Positions 36,871-49,300 of a stretch of 64,000 nucleotides of DNA are shown one piece after another. Numbering within the stretch: the stretch's first letter is position 1; every line of letters begins with the position of its first letter. Both the position numbers and the translations under genes were made by a program. Source of the DNA: Strigamia acuminata (lineage: Eukaryota > Arthropoda > Chilopoda > Geophilomorpha > Linotaeniidae); NCBI GenBank assembly GCA_949358305.1, contig OX442318.1, positions 606,501 through 670,500 of the forward strand, given 5' to 3'. A model generated the notes under the pieces. The model was given only the letters and a program-made list of their open reading frames with translations, had not been told where the DNA came from and ran no database searches.

Positions 36871-37034
36871 CTCAACATCGACATTTTTGTTAATTTTAAA
36901 ATTTCTCTTTACTACGTCAACATCAACAAACTCGTTCATTCATTTCCTTAGTGATAATCAATTAAATAATAATAAAAGAAAAAGAAAACGCTTTTGATTG
37001 TTTTTCATTGGAAAAAAGCTAGAGAGCTCTAAAA

Positions 37035-39331
37035 CTATTCGTCGTGCTCTTGGTCCGTCCAGTCCGGCAAACCGCTAGAAAAACAAACGATGAAGCAACG
37101 AGCGGGTCATCCCAACACGAGCGTTTTGCAGCCACACTTACTCACCTCCACTCGACCGTCGTGTCGAGGTTCTCCTGCACGACGAGGTCCTTGAGGAAGG
37201 AGTAATCTGCGCGCGTGATGCCCCGACACCACCACATTTTCAAGGAACTCAATGGGTTATCCAGACTGAACAAACTCATGACCGACGCCACCGTCAACGT
37301 ATTGCAATACTCGAGTTCCACGTGCGTCAGCTGCGGCAGCGTGTTGGAATTGAGCACGTCGTTGAGCAGCGAATCCGTCAACGCCTGACAGCGCTGCAGA
37401 ATAATATCGCGCAAACGCGAACAATGCGCCAACATCGAACGCATCTGATCGCCGGGCATGTCGTGCTCCTCCGTGCACACGACGCGCACGACCCGCAACT
37501 GCTGAAACTTGTTGGACGACGATGAGGGCGACGATGAAGACGAAGACGCGTCGTACGTCTCGTACCCGGCGATGAAGATCAGTTCCAGCTGCTGCAGACA
37601 CGGGCAGCAGCTCGCGATCACGTCCACGTCCACCAGGGGGATCTCGGCCAACACCAGGGTGGTGAGACGGGCACCCCGGGCCCGCAACAAGGGGCGCACG
37701 CCGTCGGCGAACGTGAGCGTGCTGAGCGGCCCGTTGCCGATCGAGAGTTCGGTCAAGTGCTCGAAGTTGCGCAGCACGAGCAGCACGTCGTCCGCCATGT
37801 TGCTGTTGGTCATGCAGATTTTGTTCACGTTCGGACACGTGACGCACGCCATCTCGACCGTGTGCAGCGACACGTGGCTGTGCGCGTCGCAGTCGTAGTA
37901 GAGCGTCTCGAGCGGGTGCACGGCCGACCAGTCCGACTCGGCGTCGCCGTAGAGCAGGCCCAGGCTGCGGCAGTTGTTGGGGTACTCGAACACTCGCAGG
38001 TAGGGAAGGTATTTGATGGCCACCATGGCGCCGCGGTCCGTTATGTTGGTGCCGATCACGAGCAGGGAGCTGAGTTTGCAGCAACGCGAGCTGTTGGGGT
38101 TCTCGACGTCGTCCATGTTGATGCACAGGGAGCTGATGCCGTCGTCCGTTACGGGGCACCACGACACGTCGAGGTTGCGCAGTTCGGGGCAGTGGCCGCC
38201 GAGGGCTGCGAGGACGGGGTCGGTGCAGCCGGTCGAGCGAAGGTCGAGGGTCACGAGGCTCGTCAGCGATGACGCCATTTCGACGAGGACGGGCGCAGAG
38301 ATTTTGTCGCAGAACGACAGATCCAGTTGCTTCAAGTTCTGAAAATATTCATTTTTTTTACATTGTTTCATTTATTTGTTAGTTCATTTAGTTTTCAGGG
38401 CTCGAAATGGACCGAAAGTTTCGCGAAAACATAAGAATAACCCAGAAAATGGAAGTAAAACCACAGACAAATGCAGAAATTGGCAAAAACCGATAAAAAA
38501 TTGTCAAAAATCATAAAAAATTGGCAAAAAGTGGCAAAAATCGATAAAAAATTGGCAAAAATCGACATAAAATTGGCAAAAATCGACATAAAATTGGCAA
38601 AAATCGACATAAAATTGGCAAAAATCCATAAAAAAGTGGAAAAAGTGGTAAAAAAGTGGAAAAATTGGTAAAAAAAATGCAAAGATTGGTACAAACTCAA
38701 AAAAATACAAAGAAAATGGCATAAAAACATCAAAAATTTTTTTAAACATCTCAAAAAGTCTACAAATTAAAATCTACAGAAAAATGGAAAATAAAAATGC
38801 AAAGATTTGTACAAAAACCGTCTATTTGTTTTGTCACATTGCTTTTTTATTTTATCCACAACAATTTCGAAGTGGCATTCATTCATTCCGGTTGGTGAAA
38901 CCTCGCATTTCGAGCCCTGATTGAATTGAATTATGTCGCGCACTTTACAAATACGGGCGGCCAAGTTGAGAGCGAATGGAATGGGAATTTCGTGGTGGGA
39001 AGTGCGCGAGAAGTCGAGTTTATCCGTTTCCGGGTGCACCAGCAGCATGAGGTGCGAGCGCCGCATTAATTTCAGTTGTTTCATCACGGCCGTCAAATCG
39101 TTGATCAACGTTTGAGCTAAATTAAATCAAATCACATCAAATTACACGAAATTAAAATTAACATTAAAATCAAGATTTAATCGTACGAAGACAGTCGAAC
39201 GGGCCGATCGCGTACAGCAATTTCTGGTCCTTGAAGTTGGCCACGAAATCGTCGCACCAGTAATCCATGTTCTTCGCAACTGCCACCAAGCACAAACGAC
39301 GGAGACTCTGCGAGGATTTACTACGAGGCAT
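37035..39331 (-). CDS. Leucine-rich repeat protein, copy 2
   Basis: Tandem paralogue of the gene at 34344-36192 with the same exon plan: 39193-39331, 38944-39116, 37146-38338, 37074-37035, giving 514 residues. The first two exons have identical lengths in the two copies (139 and 173 bases). LRR core blocks such as LDLSFCDKISAPVLVEM and SLCIN.DDVENPNSSRCCKL are kept, while the middle (an ELNHNTELSDWETVDEDL segment in copy 1) is shortened here. The C-terminus is VEWSGLPDWTDQEHDE, fuller than in copy 1. Intron 2 is 605 bases against 156 in copy 1, because a minisatellite expanded inside the MITE. Function is unknown. It is divergent from the EGF-laminin G gene. Confidence 0.85.
38396..38919. mobile_element. 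hAT-like MITE expanded by an internal minisatellite
   Basis: Ends CAGGGCTCGAAATG (38396-38409) and CATTTCGAGCCCTG (38906-38919) are perfect inverted repeats, the counterpart of the 82-base element at 35704-35785. Between them lies an about 370-base array of ttggcaaaaatcgacataaa-type units (38430-38800). Confidence 0.65.
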
Positions 39332-40104
39332 TCTTCAATTCAACGCGAATTCTAGACACAAATTGACGATTTTAATTGTAAATTACGTTACGTTTGTGTC
39401 GGGCTTTAATTATTCCATTTCGTAATGTGCTCGATCTGCAAAGAAATTGGCCGAATTAGCGATTTGTCAAGGTTAAGTGGGTCGGATGAAACCTGACTGT
39501 GTGCTTATCAACGCTCCTGTCTATAGATAGCTTCAGCTTATTCGGCAGAGGTGGCAGCGAGAGAGAGAGGTAACTTTTGTACCGACGACTCACTCGTTGT
39601 GTAATACGCAATCGAAACTGAAAGTTGGCACACAGAGCGCTGTTAGAGAATAAATCATTCCGTTCATTTTAATCATTATTTTTTATTTTGCTCTACATTT
39701 TATTTTTTAAAACTAAAAATAAACAAATGCTGCGATTTTTCTATCGATTTACGATAATTTTTTATTTTCGTGGCACGAGTGGCGCCCTCCGTGATCCGTG
39801 AACCCAACCACATCATTCAACTTCCTGTCGTTAGGAGAAGCCGAGAAGAACGGAAGCGGGCGAGATCGGGCTGCCATCGCTGCGACCAATCGTGAAAACC
39901 AACAAACAGACACGAAATCGGAGCTTAAATGCACGCAAAATAAGCTCGCACAAATTCGCTTTCATCCCCCGATCGCATCGCATCGGCGCCGAATGCGCAG
40001 GCGCGAGCGACCGTGAGCTACGAGCGAGACGAGACGGGACGGGACGGCGGCGGCGGCGGCGGCTGTCGGTCGGCGCTCGACGTCTCACCTGAGCAACCCA
40101 AACC
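39332..40104. promoter_or_regulatory. Divergent region LRR copy 2 / EGF-laminin G gene
   Basis: It begins with the duplicated LRR 5' flank (to about 39540). AT-rich sequence follows (39650-39760). Then comes a CpG-rich stretch with an NRF1-like TGCGCAGGCGC at 39994-40004, just before the plus-strand start, which probably marks the core promoter of the EGF-laminin G gene. Confidence 0.5.
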
Positions 40105-43100
40105 ATGTCGTGTGCAGCCTTGGCGCGATCCGTGCACATCACCATGTGCTTCACCGTGGGCGTGGTGGCCGCCTCTCTTTTCACGGTCCCCGTCACCCCC
40201 CGATCGTTCGAGGCCGCCTTCCAAGGTAAGAAAATAAATAAATCCGTCCGATTTGATCGGATCGAAATCGAGAACGAACGCGAATAAACGAAATAAATGG
40301 ATGTGCACGCGCTCCCTATCCAACATTTGCACTCAATTGTGTCGTGTCGAATTTGAGCGACTCGCCCCGGTCGTTTTATCGATCACGGATTCGCGATCGA
40401 TCCCAAACACTCGCAACAAATTAACCCGATTTTTCGACGGGGATCACGAACAACACCCTCGAGGGGGGCTTTTCCTTCACACACGTGTCCGAATTTAATT
40501 TATTACATTCATGAATGGAAATATAATTTAAAAAAAAAAAATTTGATTTTTAAATTTTGCTGGAAAAACCGCCAAAAGAAAACAATCGGCCATTTTGTTT
40601 AGGGTTAGGAATGTGTAATACGGAGGTGGAAATTGGGGAAATGGGAGTTTGGTGTAAATAAATAAAGAATGGGGGTTTTGGCATTAAAGTTTGAGGAGGG
40701 GTTGATGTATATTTGTGCGTCGGTAATGAAGAGTAAAGGGGAGTGTGCGCCAATATGGCCACGGTCGGGTCGATGCGCGCACGTATTCTATTCGGCTCGG
40801 GTCGAGTCGATTGGGCGATGGGTTCGAGGGTGTTAGCGCTGGCACCAGATGTTGCCCGGTGGACGTAATGTCGTAATTGCGTTGGATCCAATTCGGAGAT
40901 TACTTTTGGTTCGTCATTTCCTAATGGAAAACATTTGTTGGATCATGCTGATTAATTAATTAATTAGTTAACGACTTATTTTGTTTATTTATTGCAGGAA
41001 GTTGCCGTGAGAAGAACCCGTGCGAACAACTTTGCTACGATCTGTACGACGGCACGTTCGAGTGCGGATGCAGAGACGGAGCGATCCTGGCGTTAAACGG
41101 CTACAGCTGCTCAGGTTGTAAAAATTGAAAAAAAATTGAAAAAAAAATTAATTTTTAATTTTTAATTTTTTTGTTTTTTAGATGACGACGAACCGGTTCA
41201 GTCTGAGATTGTGGACAATTATTTGAGGTCGTCGAACGATGATTCGGAGGCTGAGGAAGATGAGGATGAGGAAGATGAAGATGTTGCCGAGATGAAAAAC
41301 ACGTTTGTGTTCGACGGACGCGATTTGGGGCGTTTGCAGTCGCTTTCGCGGACGAGGGATCATCCGAACGATGTGATCAACCATCAGGAGATGAAGAAGA
41401 AGAATAGGAAGCCGCAGCACGAGTCCTATTTGAATAAGATGGAAAAACAATGCACAAACCTTAAGTGCGAGCAAGATGGCGGCCAATGTTTAGTCGATGC
41501 CGTTCGGGGCAATTGGCGTTGTCATTGTTCGTCGGGCCGGACCGGCACTCACTGCCAACAATGTAATTGAATTGGCGCAACCAAAATATTAATGATTGAG
41601 TCGAGAAATGAGCTAAAAAAGTCGATTTTTGCTCATGAAAAGTGGATTTTACACTCGAAAATGCATTTTTGTCTCAGAAAGTCGATTTGTACTTAGAAAA
41701 ACTATTTTTTATGCTCGAAAAATGCATTTTAAGTCTAAAACTTTGTATTTTTATTTAGAAAAAGAGGATTTTTGACTTGAAAAATGCATTTTACGTCTAA
41801 AAATTTGTATTTTAACTCAGAAAAAGAGGATTTTCGACTCGAAAAATGCATTTTACGTGTAAAACTTTGTATTTTTACTTAGAAAAAGTGGATTTTCGAC
41901 TCGAAAAATGCATTTTTAGCCTAAAAAAGTGTATTTTTGCTTATAAAATCGGGATGACTTGTCGTAAAATTAATTTAATAATTTCTGATTGCGCCTCTGA
42001 TTGAAATCAATTTTTTGTTGTTCTTATTTGAATTTGTTTAATTTTTTTTCAGTAATTTCGCCTCGTTTTCCGCGTTTTTTCGGCCATTCCTACCTCACGT
42101 TGCCAGTGCTGAAGAACGCATTCAGGAATTTCCAAATCGCGCTCGAGTTCTACCCGGAAACGAGCGACGGACTTTTGCTCTTCAGCGGAAACACGAAGGA
42201 AAAAGCGACCGACTTGATGGCTCTCGTCCTCGTGAACGCCACCGTGGAATTCAGGTTCGACTGCGGCTCCGGCATGGGCATCGTGCGCAGCGCTGAGCCG
42301 GTCATCCTGAAAGCGTGGAACCGACTGGTCATCTACCGACACCGGTGGGACGCCTGGCTGCAACTCAACGGCGGACTCCACACCCAAGGCCGATCCAAAG
42401 TGAATACAAATAAATATGAATATAAAATGAAATTGTTAAATTAAATTAAATGTTTCAGGGTTTGATGTCGCGCATCACGTTCCACGAGAATCTGTTTGTC
42501 GGAGGCATGAGCAATTTGTCGCAGCTTCCGTCGCGCGTGCAGACGAGGAGCGGTTTGATCGGCTGCATCCGCTTGTTGGAGATCAACGAGCACGTGTACG
42601 ACTTGAGACCGCACCCGAAAGGAGAAGTTCTTTCCGGACGAGATTTGACCGAATGCAACTCCGACCTGTGCGCGCACGTTGTTTGTTTGAACGGTGCCAC
42701 TTGCTCGTCCACTCTGAGTGATAAAGCCATCTGTTTGTGCCCGCTGGGATTCATCGGACATCGTTGCGAAAATGGTTTCTCATTCGATTTGACTCGTGCG
42801 GAGGCGCCGCGAGCCTAAAATTGCACACATTCTCCCGAATCTAAGAATAAATGAACGTTTTAGATGCAAACATGCGTTTCTAAAGCGAAAAAGTGCATTT
42901 TTAGAACGTAAAAATGCGTTTCTAAAGTGAAAAAGTGCATTTTTAGAACGTAAAAATGCGTTTTAAAAGCGAAAAAATGCACTTTTCTAACGAAAAAGAG
43001 CATTTTACGATGTAAAAATGCGTTTTAGAAGCGAAAAAGTTCACTTTTGTTTGCCAAAATGCGTTTTTAAAGCGAAAAAATGCACTTTTATACGGAAAAA

Positions 43101-44889
43101 GAGCATTTTACGATGTAAAAATGCGTTTTAAAAGCGAAAAAAGGCACTTTTATACCGAAAAAGAGCATTTTACGATGTAAAAATGCGTTTTAGAAGCGAA
43201 AAAGTGCACTTTGCTTTGCCAAAATGCGTTTTAGAAGCGAAAAAATGCACTTTTGTTTGCCAAAATGCGTTTTAGAAGCGAAAAAGTGCACTTTTGTTTG
43301 CCAAAATGCTTTTATGCAGCAAATGGCATTTAAATTGCTCGATCCGAAAAAGCTCGTGTCGCCTCTGTATCGGATGATGTTGTGTAAATTGAAGTGTAAG
43401 TGTAGACTCTGGTTGGCAGAAATCAAGCTGATAATGGCGCGATTCAACGGCACGTCGTATCTGAAATTCCCGGGCCTGGGCGACTCGGCGCTGTCGTTCG
43501 TGGAGATGAGCGTGGAGTTGAAACCGGCCGACCCCGACGGCATCATCCTCTACAACGGATACAAGACCGACGGCAGCGGCGGCGACTTCCTCTCGCTGTC
43601 CATGTGGCGCTCGCACTTGGAGTTCCGCTTCGACCTGGGCACGGGACCCGCGATCCTCCGGAGTCGCCAACCGGTCAGCCTCAACGAATGGCACAAGGTG
43701 TTCCTCTCCCGCACCGGGCGCGACGGCATCCTCGAGGTGGACCGCCAACAAGCGGTCGACGGCATGGCCCAAGGTGCCTTTACCCAGCTCTCGCTGCCAC
43801 AGAACCTTTACTTGGGCGGAGTGCCCAATTCCGACGACATTTCGCACAAAATGGAGCAGCGGACCAACTTCAAAGGATGTATACAAAAGGTATTATTCAA
43901 TTAAAATTAATAATTTTTAATTTTTTTTTAAATTTTTGTTTTATTTTCTCAGCTCGTCGTCAATAATCGTCCAATCAAAATTCTCGAGGCGGCTCTGAGT
44001 GGAATTAACGTGGACAACTGCGATCATCAGTGCACCGAGCGGCCGTGTTTGAATCGCGGCGCGTGCGTTCCTCACAACGAGCGATTCTCGTGCCACTGTC
44101 AAATCGGCTTCACCGACGCTCGGTGTCAGACGGAGGTTCTCGACGCCATCACCGTGCCCATGTTCTCCGGAAATAGTTACCTCAAATTCACTCAGGAGGA
44201 AATAACTAAAAGGCAAAACAACACAAATACAAAATGCATTTTTTAAATTAATTAATTAATTTATTTAATTTCTTTTAGAATCGTGGGAAACGAACTGAGT
44301 TTAGATCTGAAGATGAAAGCGACGGTGGGCGAAGGTCTCGTCTTGTGGATCGGCGAGGAGGAAATGACGCCGAGCAGCGACTTCTTGGCCGTCGGACTTC
44401 ACTCGGGCTTAGTGCATTTAACCTTCAACTTGGGCAGCGGCGAAGGCCACGTGGTCGCCAACATCTCGCGGGTGGACGACGGACAGTGGCACCAAATTCG
44501 GGTTATCAGGTTAAAACAAAATTAAATTAAAATTAAAATTAAATTAAATTAAAAAATTTAAAATTGTAGAGCCGAACACGAGGGGTTCTTGACGGTCGAC
44601 GATGGGCCCACGATGGCCGTCACGGCACCGGGTCCCCTGAAACAACTGAATACCAACAATGGCCTCTATTTGGGTTTGATTGATTGGTTAATGATTTGGT
44701 TGATTTTGTTGATTGATTGGTTTGTTTTTTGTTTTTGCAGGTGGAATGGAAAACATTCTGCACTTGAGTCTGAACAAATACTCGATGGGTTTGACCGGTT
44801 GCATTTCGGAGTTGCATTTGGGCGCGGATCTACAGGTGGATTTCGTGTCCCAAGCGACGAGCGGCATGAACATCCGCACGTGCATGTAG
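40105..44889 (+). CDS. Pikachurin/agrin-like EGF-laminin G secreted protein
   Basis: Probable extracellular matrix or synaptic protein. Ten exons join in frame: 40105-40225, 40998-41114, 41182-41562, 42053-42399, 42459-42774, 43420-43889, 43953-44212, 44279-44509, 44570-44673, 44741-44889, giving 831 residues. Order: hydrophobic N-terminal signal segment (MCFTVGVVAASLF), EGF-like module (NPCEQLCYDLYDGTFECGC), very acidic linker, EGF (CEQDGGQCLVD), laminin G1 (SHSYLTLP-like start, GLLLFSGN), EGF (HVVCLNGATCSS), laminin G2 (ARFNGTSYLKFPGLG, DGIILYNG), EGF (CTERPCLNRGACVPH), and laminin G3 ending GCISELHLG...CM. This EGF/LamG alternation is that of pikachurin (EGFLAM) and the agrin C-terminus. 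The fibronectin III domains of vertebrate pikachurin are absent. The exon 7 donor appears to be GC (AAAAG|gcaaaa). A dystroglycan ligand role is inferred from the family. Confidence 0.85.
40226..40997. other. First intron of EGF-laminin G gene
   Basis: A 772-base intron without repeats or recognisable coding sequence, the longest non-satellite intron of this gene. Regulatory content is possible but not visible. Confidence 0.7.
41595..41950. repeat. Intronic minisatellite (EGF-laminin G intron 3)
   Basis: About six units of gactcgaaaaatgcattttacgtctaaaa...gtatttttacttagaaaaagtggattt, period near 60. Confidence 0.85.
42855..43320. repeat. Intronic minisatellite (EGF-laminin G intron 5)
   Basis: About eleven units of aaatgcgttttagaagcgaaaaagtgcacttttgt type, period about 40. 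Open frames run through it on both strands and into the next exon, but the exon is entered by splicing at 43420. Confidence 0.9.
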
Positions 44890-46336
44890 GCCTAATGGAC
44901 GCCGTTGGTGCATCGAACTCGGCGCGTGCCTCCTCAGTCCTCACTCGACAAACCGAAAACGAAACCGAGGCAGCTCCCAACGACACAAGAAAAAGAAAAA
45001 CAACAAAAAATACATCTTTTTATTTCCTACGAGCAAAGTTGTGCGAGTTTTGTCACCAGGTGGAGAATTTGTAGAAAAACAAAACAAAACAAAACCCAAA
45101 ACCGAAAAGAAAAGAAAAGAAAAAAGAAAAGAAAAGAAACAAAAAACACATCTCTCGATCATCCCTGTTGTCACCACGTGATTATCATTTCCATAGCTGC
45201 ACTCGACTAAATGTATGCAAGAAGAGGAAGAACGAAGACGTTTAAATCGCATTGTTTGTTTGTTTGTTTGATTTTTGTTTGTCGTGTCAGCTGTGAGCAG
45301 CTTAGCAAAGACGAATTGACGAAATGTAGAAAAGAGAAATTTCTGCCGTGTTCTGCTTCCCACAGATTAACTAATCTCGTGCCTCCATTTGCTTGAAACA
45401 ACAACATTGAAAAATAATAATGTCACGTATCGTTTGAGTTGCAGCACATTTCTTATTATTTATTTAAATAAATAAATAAATAAATAAACGTCTAAAAAGA
45501 ATTGAAGTTCTCAGGAAAATATTGAACTTTGCAATACTTCTCTAATTGTAATAAGGATTTGATGTATTTGCTGTACAGTTTGATTGATTGATTCATTTTT
45601 ATATTTTGTTCCTATAGTAGTTATTTATTTATATATTCTCATACGCTATGCTTAAACATTAGCACTCGCTGCCAACATATCATTTCCGGTTTAATTTGAC
45701 AGTGAAACCGAAATCAAGTCATTCGTACACATCTGTTTGATGCCATGACCTGCCTTTCCGAACCCTCGATTACACTTTTTTACATTATTATCATCGATTA
45801 TAATATTAATAATAACGTTTCAAGGTTGTGTGTTTGATTGTATAAAAATATATATATATATAATGATAATGATAATAATAATAATAAGAAATTAATGATA
45901 ATATTTATGGAAATTGAAAATTAAAGCAAACGTATGCATATAGCTAGTTAACTTGTGGGGAGTCGGATTTCATTTACATATTATTGTGAGAATTGACGGA
46001 GAATTTATTTTATTTTATTTTATTTCTATTTCATTTTTCATGCTGTTGTATCGCGCATGGAATTTTATTCATTTGATTTTCTAATCATTAACGAATAAAC
46101 CGAAGATTTGCCTATCAGGAGCTAGTTTGTTATTAGTTGGGCTTTCTCGCGCTAGATGTCGGGAATGCTTAACAACGTAAACAACTTAAATATTCAAAAA
46201 TATTCAGAAAAGTTGGATTCGTTAATTAATTCATTCGTTTGGTGTTGAAATTATTTCCTTTTTAATTTTCGCCAATTTCGAATTATTTGAAAAAAAAGTC
46301 TCATCCAATCGCAGCACTGCGTCGAATGCTTCAAAC
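44890..46336. other. 3' UTR of EGF-laminin G gene and intergenic
   Basis: AT-rich, with A-rich runs at 45070-45150, (AAAT)n near 45465-45490, (TA)n near 45845-45860 and aataaa candidates such as 46093-46098. No coding sequence is supported. The first part is probably a long 3' UTR. Confidence 0.5.
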
Positions 46337-49300
46337 ATGGCGGCAGGGGAGAGCGAAATTTTATCTTTACTGAATGCAGAATTTGAAAAATGGAACGACG
46401 AAGCTTCGGAAGCTCAGATTTACCTACTCGAGGTATCCCCCCACCAATTTCCAACACGACAATTAAAAAAACCTCAAACTATCCGCTAAAATTCCATTTG
46501 TTTTAAGGCCACGCTAAAAGAGGACGGATCCGCCACCGTTTTATTCAGTTTGGTCGGGGAATACGAATTCATTCTGCATTGCCCACGAGGTAACGAACAA
46601 AAAAAAATAAAAAAAACAAAATAAAAACCAAAACTCCAATTGGACCAGACTATCCAAACAACGCGGACGTTTTCGTCGTTGAAACCGCCGGCAATTTGCG
46701 CGTGTGGGCCAACGCGTTGAACGAATTCTGCTTGGACGTCGCTGAAAAACCGCGACTTTACAACATCCTGAACAAGTGAATAAATCCATTTCTTGTTTCA
46801 CTCCATTTCCATTGACGGTTTGTCATTTTTTGTTAATTTTTAGAGCCATGGCGCTTTACAGTGGAAGCAAAACGCACCGCGAAAGTGCGTGTTTGTCGTC
46901 CGAAGACGAAACGTTAGAAGAGGAGGAAGAGGAGAGCGAAGTGGTAAATTGCATCGCAACATTTTGCACCGAATAATTGATTTTTGTGAATGCAGGGCGT
47001 TTCGTTGACGGACGACGACGCTTTCACGACGGAAAAGGAGCTGAAAATCGCGCGCGTCAAGGTATTGAAATTAAATTAATATTAAATGAAATTAATTTAT
47101 TTTTTGTTAGAAATTGTGGCTTCAAAAAGAGATGCAAATCCGAGCAGAAATGAAAAAATCCGAAACGTCGCCGTTGCCGATGAACGCGGACGAATCCATC
47201 ACTTTAGACAGTCCGTGCGGAATTTCCCCCCAAATACAAATTGATTAATTCGCGTTGTATTTCCAGAATTGAGCGTTGGAAAAAGCCAAACGAAACAAAT
47301 CTTTAGCACCGACGCCTCGTCAGGAATCCTCACCAACGATTTACTGGCCATCATGGATAACGAAACAGTAGAGAAAAAAAATAAAACAAAAAGTGAAGAA
47401 TTTTAATGAATTAATTAATTTCAGGACATTGGCATCAGCGCCGAGCCGATCGACGACAACATCTACAATTGGTGCGTCCGATTGTCCGGTTTTAAAAGCA
47501 ACAGGTGACGAAAATGAAATGTAAAATGAAATTTTGTTTGAAATACTAATTTGTTTGTTTGTGCAGTGCCTTGGACGAGGATTTAAGGATCATAAATGAG
47601 CGATTCGGATACAATTTCATCGAGCTGCAATTAGAATTTACGATGGATTTGTACCCGTTTTATCCTCCCTTGGTCAAAGTCGTTCGGCCTAGGCTGCAGG
47701 TTCGTATTTGTGCCTTTGAATTTGGAATTGAAATTGGAATGAATCAATGAATCAACAGCCGGCGATGATGCAACGCGTGACCAGCATGGAGCTGCTGAAA
47801 TATTCGTTCTGGAACCCTGCTCGCGACATGATGACCATCCTGTGCGAAATCAAATCGTTTCTGCAAGAGTGGGCGCGTTTAGATCTGGACACGCGCAGAA
47901 ATAACATCCACTTGCTTCCTCAGGGCGCGTACCTCGAGATCGAGCACGATCTCTTGAGGCTGGCTATGGTAAAATACTCAAATTGAAATTGTGTGAATTG
48001 TATTGAATCGTGTGAATTCAGGTCAGCGAAGTGTGTCCGCGAGCAAATTTGAAGTTTATCATGCAAAAGGAACTGCTGGCGCCTTTGAACGCGTCGAACG
48101 GCGGGAAAAACAGCACGCAGAAGGAATTTTGGGCGGCCGGAACGGGCTACGGTTCCGGCTGCACGAAACGTCAGGACTGGAACGTGAACGCGCACGTGGC
48201 GGCTCAGAAACTCAAAGATCAACAAGTGAAACGAACGCTCTCTCTCTCTCTCTTTCTCGCTCTCGACGTTTGTCGTGCATTTATTAATTTTGATTAATTT
48301 TTGGTTTTGGTTTTTGATTGGCGCAGATCGTGGCCGTTTTGCACAAGATTTTGTACGAATTGAAACAGTTTTCGAACGCCAATTGCAGCTCGACTTCCGT
48401 GGTGGACGACCGACACGTGACGAACGGAAACTGTGGCACCGACGAGGAAATTCCGATGGAAATTTGCGAGTCGAGCTCGAACACTGCCGACATAATGAAC
48501 AATTCGGACAGCGCTATCTGTATGGAACTGGGCAACGAAGCGTGCAGCTCATCCTCTTTGTCTTCGCTGGGGCCGTCCACTTGTTCCGAGGAAGAGTTGT
48601 ACGAGATAATCGAAGCGTCCGCTTTGATCCCCTTTTTAGAAGTAACGCCACACAAATAAATCCATTTTTTTTTTTTTTTTTTTTTTTTATTTAATTTTTT
48701 TCTGTATTTTTCGCAGTCTCAATTGCGAACGAGTTCGTTTTTAGAAATTTGCCGGCATTCCATGGTAATAATACGAAATAATAATAACAATTATTATTAA
48801 TTTTAACGTAAAAAAGACATTTTTAACGTTAAAAAAGCAATTTTTAAAGAAAAAAAGCAATTTTTAACGTAACAAAAGCAATTTTTAACGTAACAAAAGC
48901 AATTTTTAACGTAATAAAAGCAATTTTTAACGTAATAAATGTTATTTTGCAGCTGTATAATGCTGTAATTGAAGTGATTAAAGAAATGGGTGAGTAATTA
49001 TGTGTTTTAATTAAATTAATTAGATTAATTAAATTAATTAAATTTGATAGCTCGGTTGTCGCGATTAGTTCCGCTATTAGGGACGCTTCCGGATCAGGAA
49101 AACTCGATCGTCGACTGTCTGCAACCACTAAAAGATCAAGTAATTTCTTCTGATTTTTTTTCTTTCTGTCTCCGTTGTAATCGCGCGTTGCGACCATTTT
49201 AGGCGTCGGATCTGATTTTGCGTATGGGGAAAGGTGCCGCGAACGGAAGCATTCCGCATCTGAAACCGCCAGAAGCGTCGCCGACGGACCCCACGAGCGC

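Noticed and set aside
43224-43419. Apparent N-terminal extension MRFRSEKMHF before the second laminin G domain
   Set aside because: It is translated minisatellite. The acceptor at 43418-43419 gives the exon start, in phase with the previous exon.
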